From positions 806,001 to 870,000 of the forward strand of contig NZ_FONW01000002.1 in the NCBI RefSeq assembly GCF_900113005.1: 64,000 nt of DNA, written 5' to 3'. Source of the stretch: Sunxiuqinia elliptica. GTDB taxonomy: Bacteria > Bacteroidota > Bacteroidia > Bacteroidales > Prolixibacteraceae. Shown here piece after piece: positions 53,931 to 62,625 of the stretch. The notes beneath the pieces are model-generated. The model saw only the letters and a program-made list of their open reading frames with translations. It did not search any database and had not been told where the DNA came from. The position numbers and the translations under genes are program-made. Within the stretch, counting starts at the first letter, position 1; each line of letters starts with the position of its first letter.

Positions 53931-54430
53931 GGTTTTAATTATTATTGTATGAATATTTACGAGCAACAGCATTATTAATATTACTGTTAGACACATTCCT
54001 TCCCAATATAATAGAACTTCAACAATTGTAGTGACAGATACCAGTTTCGGTATAGTCTGATATTATCGGTGAAGGCATAAATACAGATGCAATCCTTGAC
54101 TGCATCGTTAACTCATCTCATCAAATCGATTTGAAAGGTGAGTCCATGAGAAAAGGGGGTTTTAAAGAGTGAGAATTAAAACTCTTGTATAATTGTAATA
54201 TCATTCAAAAATGTACGGTTTCAAATCGAAAGGTGGCGTTCTAACCGAAATAACCATCGTCCAGGCAGATGCTGTACTTCCATCGATTATTAATAAATTA
54301 GACAGTATAGACAGGTCCGTGATATTGAATAACAAGAATGATCCTGGCCTATAAGAAAGCCAGTAATCATTCTTGCCTTAAGCTAACTCATAACCGATTT
54401 TTTCGAAATAGCATGGGAAGGATGGTATGG
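53931..54430. other. Intergenic spacer with small hairpins and a 47-codon ORF
   Basis: This 500-bp gap between two minus-strand genes holds a T-poor terminator-like hairpin (54334-54374), short inverted repeats (GATGCA/TGCATC at about 54088-54108; AAGAGT/ACTCTT at about 54165-54186) and a plus-strand ORF from ATG at 54211 to TAA at 54354 (47 codons, beginning MYGFKSKGGVLTEI). The ORF lacks a clear ribosome-binding site and a recognised homologue; it may be a gene remnant. Confidence 0.35.
54334..54374 (-). terminator. Hairpin after the SusC-SusD-SGBP operon
   Basis: AAGAATGAT plus CTGGC on one arm pairs with the complementary arm, 9 bp, a small bulge and 5 bp, with a loop near 54350-54358. 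It lies 57 bp downstream of the glycan-binding lipoprotein stop on the minus strand. A T-rich but interrupted tail (GTTATT) follows. Confidence 0.5.
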
Positions 54431-55306
54431 TTAGTATTCTTCTTTGTAATCAGGTGATTCCGGATTAATAATCTGTAGCTCTACGTTATAAATTTCCATC
54501 TCACTCATTGTCCAGAATTTATGGCCTTTATTTGTCTTATTCACAGAATACCTGAGATATCTAAAAGGCTGGTTCGATTTATATGTCGGAGATCGAAACC
54601 AGTCTGTTTGTGTTGTTGGTAAGCCGTCTTTTTCTTTGGTCAGATTAATAATCAAAAACCAGTTCTGCCCATCCATACTTCCCATAAGGTCAACATCAAC
54701 TGGCTTCCCTAAATCCTGATTTGTTCGCGGAAACCAATTTATTTTAAAGGCTTTGACCTCTTCCTGGAGATCAAAATTTAACCATGCAACATCAGGAACA
54801 TCTCCACTCCATCTAGCGTGATAGATTGTTTCATCATTATCATCAAAAAGATTTGTGGGAGGATTTTTCCCTCCATCCATAATTGAATTACCGGTTATTT
54901 GTGTTTCAGTGAAATCTATTTTTTCTTGAGATAAGAAAGTCTCTTGAACTGGGGCATGACCAGATATTCCTGTATATTCCTGTGAATCTCCTGGTGTCCG
55001 GGTAAAACTGTAGGGGGTTAGTGTAAATTGGTAATCACCATATTTATATCTTGTACCATCTACAAGTAGAGAGTCACCACTTGAAAGGTTGATTACGTCT
55101 CTCTTCTTACGGTGGTCAAAATAGCTTACTTCTATATAGTGAATATTCTCGTGATCAGTTGGCATATCCCACCGTAAAACAATTTGCCCAGGTAAGGAAT
55201 CTGAATGTACGTTACTTATATCTGAAGGAATAACATTTACAGTTTCATTTTTCTCACAGGCAATAAAGAGAAAAGGTACGATTAAAATATATAGTAATTT
55301 CTTCAT
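54431..55306 (-). CDS. Surface glycan-binding lipoprotein (DUF4959/discoidin-like)
   Basis: A 291-residue lipoprotein with lipobox Cys17 in LFIACEKN. The N-terminal half looks like a fibronectin III-type fold (SNVHSDSLPGQIVLRWDMPTD and DYQFTLTPYSFT), as in DUF4959-type proteins. The C-terminal half is an F5/8-type-C (discoidin) domain with NLFDDNDETIYHARWSG and AWLNFDLQEEVKAFKINWFPR. Such proteins follow SusD in many loci and act as surface glycan-binding proteins that help SusCD capture its substrate. It is 39 bp downstream of SusD in the same orientation. The specific ligand cannot be read, though discoidin domains often bind galactose-containing glycans. Confidence 0.8.
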   Translation of the reverse strand: MKKLLYILIVPFLFIACEKNETVNVIPSDISNVHSDSLPGQIVLRWDMPTDHENIHYIEVSYFDHRKKRDVINLSSGDSLLVDGTRYKYGDYQFTLTPYSFTRTPGDSQEYTGISGHAPVQETFLSQEKIDFTETQITGNSIMDGGKNPPTNLFDDNDETIYHARWSGDVPDVAWLNFDLQEEVKAFKINWFPRTNQDLGKPVDVDLMGSMDGQNWFLIINLTKEKDGLPTTQTDWFRSPTYKSNQPFRYLRYSVNKTNKGHKFWTMSEMEIYNVELQIINPESPDYKEEY

Positions 55307-55345
55307 CTGTTTTTCATTTTAGTTGTGTTAAATACAAGCAAAGCC

Positions 55346-57226
55346 TTAATATCCTGGGTTTTGAACCAAGTTTGTGTTTACATTAATATCCTTGATTGGT
55401 ATAGGAAGCAAGTAATTTGCGGGCTTAAATACACGATTAAAAGGTATTTCTGTAACATTCACATAGTTCTCAACGTCATCGGCTTCAGTATTAAATCCAT
55501 TATGTTTTTTATTGAAGGTTTCTTCGGCTAACATCCAGCGTCTCATATCCCAAAAGTTATGATTTTCTAAATACAATTCAATTTGACGTTCCTGTCTTAC
55601 AATCTCACGAAGTTTATCCTGACTTAGTTCTGCTATAGTGCTCCAGGCTTCTTCAACAGTTGGAATCCCTGCACGTACTCGAACCTTGTTTAGATATTTT
55701 TTTGCATTAGCTAAATCGTTTACTTCAACACATGCTTCAGCCATAGTAAGATAAAGCTCAGCAAGCCTAATAACTGGCCATGGATATTCAATAGGACCTT
55801 CACTGCTTAGTTTTGTTCTGTGTGATGGATCGCAACCTTTTTTGTTTAGAAAACCAGAGGGGTTGTAGTTATTTGTTCTGTTTCCTCTTCCGCAATTCCC
55901 ATTTTTCAACATAGAGGTCACTAGCCGGGAGTAGTTTTCTCCTTCGATGATTGATTCCTGAAAGTCTGGATCATCTTTATAGGCACCATTGGATGTAGCA
56001 GACATTAATTCATAATATCCTCCATGAAAAGATACCCAAGCATAAAATCGGGGTTCTCTATTTAGATTATAAACTGCCGTTTTCTTTCCTGGTTGAGCTA
56101 TTTTTTCATCTTTTTGTTCTACAGTAATTACACTAAAGCGATTGGCATAATCATATTCAGGGTCTTCGTTTATCGGTAGTCCATTTTCGGTGTAAAAACG
56201 ATCTAACATAGCTAAAGTGGGACCTACTCCATTCCAAGAAGCCTTTGATACAAATGGGCGAGACTTATTTTGTAAACCATATGTTCCTTCTTTACGAGTA
56301 TCTGCCCAAAGGATTTCGGAATTAGCAGGTTCAATAATATTATACCTCAAGGTACGTATTACAGGATCATCAGGGTAACCGTTCTCTCCATAATTGTTAT
56401 TTGTGTATAAAGCATAGTTTTCTGATTCTGCTGTCGTGATTGCATCGAGAGTTGCATCTTTTACCAACTGCCACTTTTGTGGATCAAAGCTATTGGGAAA
56501 AAGAGGAGTCCCATCATCATTTTTGATATCATTATATTTTGAGTTCCCGTTAAATAAAGGAGATGCAGCGTACAAAAGCATTCTAGTCTTTAGAGCCTTT
56601 GCTGCAATACTTGTAGCTAATCCATATTCCTCTCCAAATCGTTTGGCTGGTAAGTTGGTAGCAGCTTCATCAAATTTATCGACAACAAATTGTACGCACT
56701 CATCCAAGCTGCTTCTGGTTGAAAAGTCTTCTGGAGGTGTATTGACATCAGGTTCTTCTTTTATCAAAATACTGGGGCCGTAGCACTTGATTAATAGAAA
56801 ATGATAGTATGCGATTAGGAAGTCTGCCTGAGCTGTATAATCTTTTATTAATCTTTCGGAAAGTCCTGGCACGTTTTGTACATTATTTTTCATTATATAG
56901 CACTGTCTCAGGCCTCCAAATAAGGTGTTCCAGTATGAAATAACAGGTGTTGTAGCTGTGTAATTCCCTTTTGGAAATTTAGCAAATGTTTCGTGTTCAA
57001 AGGCCGTAATTACTTCATCACCTGTCATCAAATCAAGGGATGCTGACCCAGATCTAGGGTTGGGTAAGTATGAGTAGCAAGAGTATAGAAATTTCTGTGC
57101 CGCTTTTTGATCCTTAAAGGCATCTTTCTCAGTAGGCCTTTCATCGGGAACAATGTCTAGATAGTCGCAGGATGATATTCCCAATAAAATAAAAGCGAGT
57201 ATTATTGAATATATTGATGTTTTCAT
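55346..57226 (-). CDS. susD: SusD/RagB-family nutrient-binding outer membrane lipoprotein
   Basis: A 626-residue lipoprotein (lipobox Cys20 in LLGISSC) of the SusD/RagB family. Hallmarks are the DYLDIVPDERPTEKDAF N-terminus, TPR-like helices with AKALKTRMLLYAASPLFNG, and the conserved end with RLAELYLTMAEACVEVNDLANAKKYLNKVRVRAGIP, ERQIELYLENHNFWDMRRWM and a final PIKDINVN-type segment. It caps the SusC channel and binds the oligosaccharide. It starts 21 bp after the SusC stop, so the pair is co-transcribed and should form one pedal-bin transporter complex. Substrate is not deducible from sequence alone; the neighbouring sulfatase, fucosidase and GH2 genes suggest a complex sulfated glycan. 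Confidence 0.93.
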   Translation of the reverse strand: MKTSIYSIILAFILLGISSCDYLDIVPDERPTEKDAFKDQKAAQKFLYSCYSYLPNPRSGSASLDLMTGDEVITAFEHETFAKFPKGNYTATTPVISYWNTLFGGLRQCYIMKNNVQNVPGLSERLIKDYTAQADFLIAYYHFLLIKCYGPSILIKEEPDVNTPPEDFSTRSSLDECVQFVVDKFDEAATNLPAKRFGEEYGLATSIAAKALKTRMLLYAASPLFNGNSKYNDIKNDDGTPLFPNSFDPQKWQLVKDATLDAITTAESENYALYTNNNYGENGYPDDPVIRTLRYNIIEPANSEILWADTRKEGTYGLQNKSRPFVSKASWNGVGPTLAMLDRFYTENGLPINEDPEYDYANRFSVITVEQKDEKIAQPGKKTAVYNLNREPRFYAWVSFHGGYYELMSATSNGAYKDDPDFQESIIEGENYSRLVTSMLKNGNCGRGNRTNNYNPSGFLNKKGCDPSHRTKLSSEGPIEYPWPVIRLAELYLTMAEACVEVNDLANAKKYLNKVRVRAGIPTVEEAWSTIAELSQDKLREIVRQERQIELYLENHNFWDMRRWMLAEETFNKKHNGFNTEADDVENYVNVTEIPFNRVFKPANYLLPIPIKDINVNTNLVQNPGY

Positions 57227-57247
57227 CTGTTTTGTATTTGGGTTTAG

Positions 57248-60200
57248 TTATAAATTAATTTGGAGTCCAACATTAAAGGAACGCTGTGTTGGGTAGCGTA
57301 AACCAGAACCTCCACCTTGTTCCGGATCCCAGTGTTTAAATGACGAAAATGTTAGTAGATTCATTCCGCTAACATAGAAACGTGCTCTTTTGTAAGTATA
57401 GCCAATTTCTGCATTTTTTAACTTTAAAAATGAGGCATCGCGTAGCCAAAAGTCAGATGCGGCAGAATTGTTGCCGTGTCCAATTTTTGTGAGACGAGGA
57501 TAAGCGGCATAAATATTTTGATTGTCAGGACTCCAATGATCATCTGCAATAAACTGAAGCACATTATGGCTGTTTTGTGTTCCAAATGGATGAAATCCGG
57601 ACATCATCAATGAAGTATTTGTCACGCCTTGGAAAAAACAGGAAAAGTCGATGTTTTTATATTTGATGGAGGGACCGAAACCATAAACAATTTCTGGAAC
57701 AGTAGGATGTCCCATGGTTACTCTATCATCGGAATTTATAATTCCATCATACTCTCCATCTGCATTGGGCTGGTCTATGTATTTTATATCTCCGGGAGCA
57801 ACATTTTCTGAAATTTGCTGATCGGCACTGTTGGCTATATGATTCCAGTCAATAAAGAGATTATCCGATACATACCCTTCTATTCGGTTTAAATAGCTAC
57901 CAACGCGTCTCAAGTGAGGGTATTCCATATAAGAGGGCTCATCGTAAGCGGTAATCTTGTTACGAGCAAATGTAAATGTTCCTTTAAATTGGACAGTCCA
58001 GTTATGGTTTAGTATTTTTCCATAATCAACGGCAAGATCAAGTCCTTGATTTCGTACGGCTGCAAAGTTTCCAAACACCTTTGTGTCAGATGTTCCGAGG
58101 TAGTTTGGAATAGTTGCTTTTTGTTGAAAAATATTTTCCCGATTTTCCCTGAAAAAATCGGCAACAATATTTATATTTCTAAATAGTTGAAGATCTGCAC
58201 CAATATTTAGCTTTTTACCAACTTCCCATGTGATATCGCTATTGCTATATCGTACATATTTGGGACCAGCCAATTCTGTTGTAGTTGAGCCATAGCCGGT
58301 TTGATATTTGTTACTCCCGCTCAAATTGATATCTGAAAGATATACAAAACGGTCACTGCCAATTTGATCATTACCAACTAATCCATAGGAAGCTCGGAAT
58401 TTTAGGTTAGATATTGTATTGCTTAATGGTTCAAAGAAAGCTTCACGAGATATGTTATAGCCAACCGCGATGGAAGGGAAAAATCCCCAACGATGGCTTT
58501 TAGCAAAATTTTCAGATCCATTATAACCTAAATTTACTTCGAACAAGTAGCGGTTGTCATATCCATAAGAGACACGTGCGGCCATTCCTTGTTTACGCTT
58601 TGGCAGCGAGGCCATAAGATTGTTTGCTTTATTGTTTGCTAGTTGATCTTGATTGTAAAGTAACATTGCGTTTACATCATGTACTCCAAACTTTCGGGAA
58701 TAATCAAAGTAAGTTTGGAGATAGACACGACGGTTTCCGCTAATTTCACCAGAAGTAGAAAGTACAGGATCATTTTCTTCTCCTTGAGCTTCAATGGTGT
58801 AGGAATAGCTTCCATCTTCATTCATTATATAATCCGTTACTCGGTAGCCGTTATACCCCTGTTCGCGTTTTGTCGTTGTTGAAGAATTGTTGCGAAAAGA
58901 AACCAATGCCTTGAATTGTAGTCCTTTGGTTAGTATGTCGAGTTTTTGCTCGAACTCCAAGTTAGCTGTTATATTACTATTAAATGAATCTTCGTACCCT
59001 TTTACTAATTCTGCAAGTGGATTTATTCCAGAAATTCCTTCTGAGGTTCCTCCCCATTTTATCCAGGAGTCGTCTTCATTGCGTGGATACATTACTGGGA
59101 AAATTACAGGACTTGTATTAATAACTGATGAAAATAAACTTTTGGTATCTTTGGATGGAGAGCGTTTGGTTTGGAGTTGTGTGTTCAGTTTAAGACCAAC
59201 TTTGGATGTTTGAGATAGCTTTAAATTAATGTTGTTTTGAAACACATAGCGGGATAGATTAATGTTGTTCTTATACGAAAAGAATTCACTACTTCGTCCT
59301 CTCAACATTCCTTCTTGATGATTGTATCCTACATTCATGAAATAGTCAAGTTTTTTTCCTCCTCCTCTCACATTGAAATTAATGTTTTGAGACATGGAGG
59401 ACGATTTGAAAATTTCATCATACCAGTTTACATCAGGAAAAACATACGGGTTGAGCCCTTGTTCTGTTCCGTTTATTTCTTCATTGGTGTATAGTCTATC
59501 GCCCAATGACTGGTTACGTATAGCCTCATTAAATAAATTCATATATTGGGGAGCTGGAACAAACTCTGGAGTAGTAGTAGGAGTATTTATGGTATTTTCT
59601 ATTCGTACATTAATAACAGGGCGCTTCATGTTGGCACCACTTTTTGTTGTTATTATCAGGACTCCATTTGCACCTCGAGTACCGTACATTGCAGTAGCAG
59701 TTGCATCTTTCAAAATTGAGAAACTTTCAATCGTTTCAGGCGGAAGCGCATTCAAACTGGATTTAGAAGATTCAACGCCATCGATTACAATTAAAGGATC
59801 TTTAGCTCCACTCAGAGTTGATATTCCTCGGATGTAGAAATTAGCCCCATCAGCTCCTGGTTCTCCGCTTCGCTGGAAAGCAATTACTCCAGATAATCTT
59901 CCAGCAAAAGCATTTGAAAGGTTTGTTGCAGGAATAACTAAGTCATCAGGGCGTATACTTTGAATAGAACCAACGACACTCTCCTTTCTTTGAGCAGTGC
60001 CAAAAGCTGTAACAACAACTTCATCTATTCCTTTGGTTTCTGCTATCATTGTGACATTTATTGTGTTTTGATCAGAGACTTCAATTTCTTGAGATTTCAT
60101 GCCAATAAATGAAAACTGCAGAACAATGCCCTCTTGTTTTGCAACTCTTAATGAGTAGTTCCCATCAGAATTGGTTATTGTTCCTTGTGTGGTACCTTTT

Positions 60201-60652
60201 ATGACAACGGTTACTCCAGGAAGAGGTTCCCCTGTAGTATCTTGAACTTTTCCTTTTATGTTTAGAGGTTGTTGTGTGCTTGTTCGCTTACTTGTAGTTA
60301 GAATGATTTGTTTGCCGATTATCTGGTAATCTATTCTATTGCTTGTAAGTAGTTTATTCAGAATGTTTTCGATGGCTGTGTCTTCAAAGTTGACTTTGAC
60401 CTTCCGAGTAAGGTCAATTTGGTTTTTATTGAAGATAAACCGAAATTCTGATTGACTTTCAATTTTGTTGAGCACATTTTCAAGGCTTACAATTTCATGC
60501 TTTAGAGTGATTTTTGCACTTTGAGAATACCCAGTTGAAGCAGCTGTTTGTAAGATACTTACCAAGGTAAAAAATAAGGCTAGGCGCATAACTTTTAATG
60601 TTTTTGAAAGAACATGGCTTTTCCATGTTCTTTCCCCATGTTTTTTTTTCAT
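57248..60652 (-). CDS. susC: SusC/RagA-family TonB-linked outer membrane transporter with STN domain
   Basis: An 1134-residue TonB-dependent transporter. After a signal region come an STN domain (about 50-110, ISLENVLNKIESQSEFRF type), a carboxypeptidase regulatory-like domain with GEPLPGVTVVIKGT, a TonB-box-like DEVVVTAFGTA, the plug with GVIAFQRSGEPGADGANFYIRGIST and IDGVESSKSSLNALPPETIESFSILKDATATAMYG, and a 22-stranded barrel ending in FNVGLQINL. The STN domain is the part that contacts a FecR anti-sigma factor, and one is encoded immediately upstream, so substrate binding should signal to the ECF sigma factor. It imports large oligosaccharides with SusD. A perfect inverted repeat covers its early codons. 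Confidence 0.94.
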   Translation of the reverse strand: MKKKHGERTWKSHVLSKTLKVMRLALFFTLVSILQTAASTGYSQSAKITLKHEIVSLENVLNKIESQSEFRFIFNKNQIDLTRKVKVNFEDTAIENILNKLLTSNRIDYQIIGKQIILTTSKRTSTQQPLNIKGKVQDTTGEPLPGVTVVIKGTTQGTITNSDGNYSLRVAKQEGIVLQFSFIGMKSQEIEVSDQNTINVTMIAETKGIDEVVVTAFGTAQRKESVVGSIQSIRPDDLVIPATNLSNAFAGRLSGVIAFQRSGEPGADGANFYIRGISTLSGAKDPLIVIDGVESSKSSLNALPPETIESFSILKDATATAMYGTRGANGVLIITTKSGANMKRPVINVRIENTINTPTTTPEFVPAPQYMNLFNEAIRNQSLGDRLYTNEEINGTEQGLNPYVFPDVNWYDEIFKSSSMSQNINFNVRGGGKKLDYFMNVGYNHQEGMLRGRSSEFFSYKNNINLSRYVFQNNINLKLSQTSKVGLKLNTQLQTKRSPSKDTKSLFSSVINTSPVIFPVMYPRNEDDSWIKWGGTSEGISGINPLAELVKGYEDSFNSNITANLEFEQKLDILTKGLQFKALVSFRNNSSTTTKREQGYNGYRVTDYIMNEDGSYSYTIEAQGEENDPVLSTSGEISGNRRVYLQTYFDYSRKFGVHDVNAMLLYNQDQLANNKANNLMASLPKRKQGMAARVSYGYDNRYLFEVNLGYNGSENFAKSHRWGFFPSIAVGYNISREAFFEPLSNTISNLKFRASYGLVGNDQIGSDRFVYLSDINLSGSNKYQTGYGSTTTELAGPKYVRYSNSDITWEVGKKLNIGADLQLFRNINIVADFFRENRENIFQQKATIPNYLGTSDTKVFGNFAAVRNQGLDLAVDYGKILNHNWTVQFKGTFTFARNKITAYDEPSYMEYPHLRRVGSYLNRIEGYVSDNLFIDWNHIANSADQQISENVAPGDIKYIDQPNADGEYDGIINSDDRVTMGHPTVPEIVYGFGPSIKYKNIDFSCFFQGVTNTSLMMSGFHPFGTQNSHNVLQFIADDHWSPDNQNIYAAYPRLTKIGHGNNSAASDFWLRDASFLKLKNAEIGYTYKRARFYVSGMNLLTFSSFKHWDPEQGGGSGLRYPTQRSFNVGLQINL
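60606..60634 (-). repeat. Perfect 12-bp inverted repeat inside first codons of SusC gene
   Basis: GAAAGAACATGG and CCATGTTCTTTC are exact complements around a 5-nt loop. The hairpin begins 18 bases after the A of the SusC start codon, within codons 7-16. In the mRNA it would be a stable stem close to the ribosome-binding region. Confidence 0.7.
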
Positions 60653-60704
60653 AAATTTGGAGTGTTTAGTAATAGTTAAATAACTGTCTATATGCTAAAT
60701 GTAA

Positions 60705-60729
60705 GAGGAAGTGTTGCGAGCATTTCCTC
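60705..60729 (-). terminator. Weak hairpin between FecR and SusC genes
   Basis: GAGGAA/TTCCTC arms surround a 13-nt loop in the 91-bp spacer after the FecR stop, with AAAAAA before the hairpin in minus-strand RNA and only TTACATTT after. It could attenuate read-through from fecR into susC, which would then need its own sigma-dependent promoter. Confidence 0.35.
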
Positions 60730-60743
60730 TTTTTTAGTTGCCT

Positions 60744-61763
60744 TCATTTTTTGGAGATAATGAGTCTTTGTGGTTTTCCCTTTTCTGTTTTATTTTGGTT
60801 TTGATTAATTAATTCGTATTTGATTGGTAATGCTAAAGACATATAGTTCAATAAATCGTCAATTGGGCCAATTTCGATATCGGCTCTAAATAGTTGGTTA
60901 TCTATGTCTTTGGGGTTTAGTTCAACTTCTATATTGTAATAACGTTTTATTTTACGACATACTTCTTCTAGGTTTTCATTACTGAAAACCAATCGGCCTT
61001 TTTTCCAGGCTGTGTAGTTACTTGCATCTACATTCGATAGGACAATTTTATTTTCTTCCGATTGAAATTGTAGTTTTTTATTGCTGCTAAGTTGTTCTTG
61101 AAATTGTTTTTCATTGCCAGCAACTTGCACTAAGCCTGATAATACAACGACTTCGGAAATTGGATCGTCATTGTAGTTTAATACGTTGAATTGGGTTCCT
61201 AATACACGAACCGTAATGTCGTTCATTTCTACGGTAAATTCGTTTTTTGGATCACGTCTAACGTCAAAAAAAGCCTCTCCATTAACGCTAACACTCCGAG
61301 CTTGATTAAAGTCCAGATTGTAAGCAATGGATGATCCACCGGCAAGCCAGCCACTGGATCCATCAGGTAAGGTAAACTTTGTTCGTGTTCCTTCTGGGCA
61401 ATGCAGCTCCACAAGCTTATTTGTATTTTGAGTGCGTAAGCCAGCTTGGTAGTTCAGTGTGAAAATCAAAATTAAAGGTAAAAGCAAAGATGCAGCCGCT
61501 GCCGATATGCCTATGAGGAGTTTCCTTTGCTTTTGATTTTTTTCAAATAGAATATCGTATTTGACTTTATACAGTATATGCTTTAAGTCAGCTGCAGGAA
61601 CGCTATTATCTGATAAAATATGATGCCATTGGTTTTGCTGGTAATCTTCTGTTTCCTGCTCCTTCTTTTGCTTTCCAAGATAATCCGTAACTGAGGATAC
61701 TGAAGAGAAAGAGCGTTTCCCTTCAAATATATTTTCAAAATCTTTTTTCTTCGAAGTTGTCAT
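60744..61763 (-). CDS. FecR-family anti-sigma factor
   Basis: A 339-residue inner-membrane anti-sigma factor. A cytoplasmic N-terminal part (1-80) is followed by one transmembrane helix (about 82-103) and a periplasmic FecR domain with EGTRTKFTLPDGSSGWLAGGSSI, VNGEAFFDVRRDPKNEFTVEMNDITVRVLGTQFNVLNY and a C-terminal STN-like domain resembling a DUF4974 region (GRLVFSNENLEEVCRKIKRYYNIEVEL). It should hold the ECF sigma factor inactive until SusC signals substrate. The ATG at 61763 is preferred; a GTG 18 bp upstream would add six residues. It lies between the sigma factor and susC genes, the usual order in this switch. Confidence 0.9.
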   Translation of the reverse strand: MTTSKKKDFENIFEGKRSFSSVSSVTDYLGKQKKEQETEDYQQNQWHHILSDNSVPAADLKHILYKVKYDILFEKNQKQRKLLIGISAAAASLLLPLILIFTLNYQAGLRTQNTNKLVELHCPEGTRTKFTLPDGSSGWLAGGSSIAYNLDFNQARSVSVNGEAFFDVRRDPKNEFTVEMNDITVRVLGTQFNVLNYNDDPISEVVVLSGLVQVAGNEKQFQEQLSSNKKLQFQSEENKIVLSNVDASNYTAWKKGRLVFSNENLEEVCRKIKRYYNIEVELNPKDIDNQLFRADIEIGPIDDLLNYMSLALPIKYELINQNQNKTEKGKPQRLIISKK

Positions 61764-61841
61764 TTTGTTGTCTTTTTTCACAAGCAGATATACACTAAAG
61801 ACAAGTTCAAAAAAAAAAGTACTATGTTTTGAGTGAAAAAA

Positions 61842-62432
61842 TTAGTAATAAAATAAAACGAGGAATAGGGTATTGGATAATCCAGTTTCTTTGGCAGCCT
61901 TTTTTAGAAAAGCAACAGCCGATGTGATTTGGTTTTTTACAGTTGCTTCTGAAATATTGAGGTAGTTGGCAATCTCTGAGATGTCAAGCCCTTCTTTTCG
62001 GCTCAGAAGAAATATTTCTTTTCGTTTTGGAGGTAGCTGGTTAATCAGTTGGTCTACTTTTTTGATGACAGATTCGTAATCTAGCTCATCAGCATCAGCT
62101 TCTTTTTCAAAAAGGTAGTTCTGAGCAATCAATTGTTTGTGCTTTTCCTGAACCAGCTTTTTATTGAAATAGTTTCGGATGTTATTTAAGGCAATCTGGT
62201 AGAGGTAAGATTTAAATGCTTTTTCCGAGCGAATTTCCTTTTTGTGCTTCCAAAGGTTTAGAAAAACATCTTGCACAATCTCTTCGGCTTCTTCTTTTAA
62301 ATCGAGGTATTTATTGACAAAGTAGAATAATTTACCGGCATACAGTCCAAATAGTGTTTCAAAAGCAGCTGAATCACCGGCTTTTAGTTTTTGGATTAGC
62401 TCTAATTCGTTATTTGGTTGTCTGTTTGTCAA
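61842..62432 (-). CDS. ECF RNA polymerase sigma factor (FecI-like)
   Basis: A 196-residue ECF sigma factor. Region 2 has DSAAFETLFGLYAGKLFYFVNKYLDLKEEAEEIVQDVFLNLWKHKKEIRSEKAFKSYLYQIALNNIRNYFNK, and region 4 LPPKRKEIFLLSRKEGLDISEIANYLNISEATVKNQITSAVAFLKKA. It starts with TTG, the only start that keeps a full region 2; no upstream ATG is available in frame. The hydrophobic C-terminal tail (LSNTLFLVLFYY) is unusual in length for a cytoplasmic factor but frequent in Bacteroidota FecI-like proteins. It should drive transcription of the SusC/SusD genes when released from the FecR protein encoded next. Confidence 0.9.
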   Translation of the reverse strand: MTNRQPNNELELIQKLKAGDSAAFETLFGLYAGKLFYFVNKYLDLKEEAEEIVQDVFLNLWKHKKEIRSEKAFKSYLYQIALNNIRNYFNKKLVQEKHKQLIAQNYLFEKEADADELDYESVIKKVDQLINQLPPKRKEIFLLSRKEGLDISEIANYLNISEATVKNQITSAVAFLKKAAKETGLSNTLFLVLFYY

Positions 62433-62625
62433 CTTGGTTTGTTTAAATCAGAAGTGTGCTTTTTGAGTGGCTAAATATAAAGCATCTGGTTAGAAGTTGG
62501 AAATGGCATTGCGGCTTTTTATACTCACACAGCTTAGCTCGAATCGTGAATCCCTCCTTTTTTCTTTTGCCTACTGTAAAATGTGGCTATTTTTGAGAAT
62601 ATCTATTTTCTCATAAAACTAGCTC

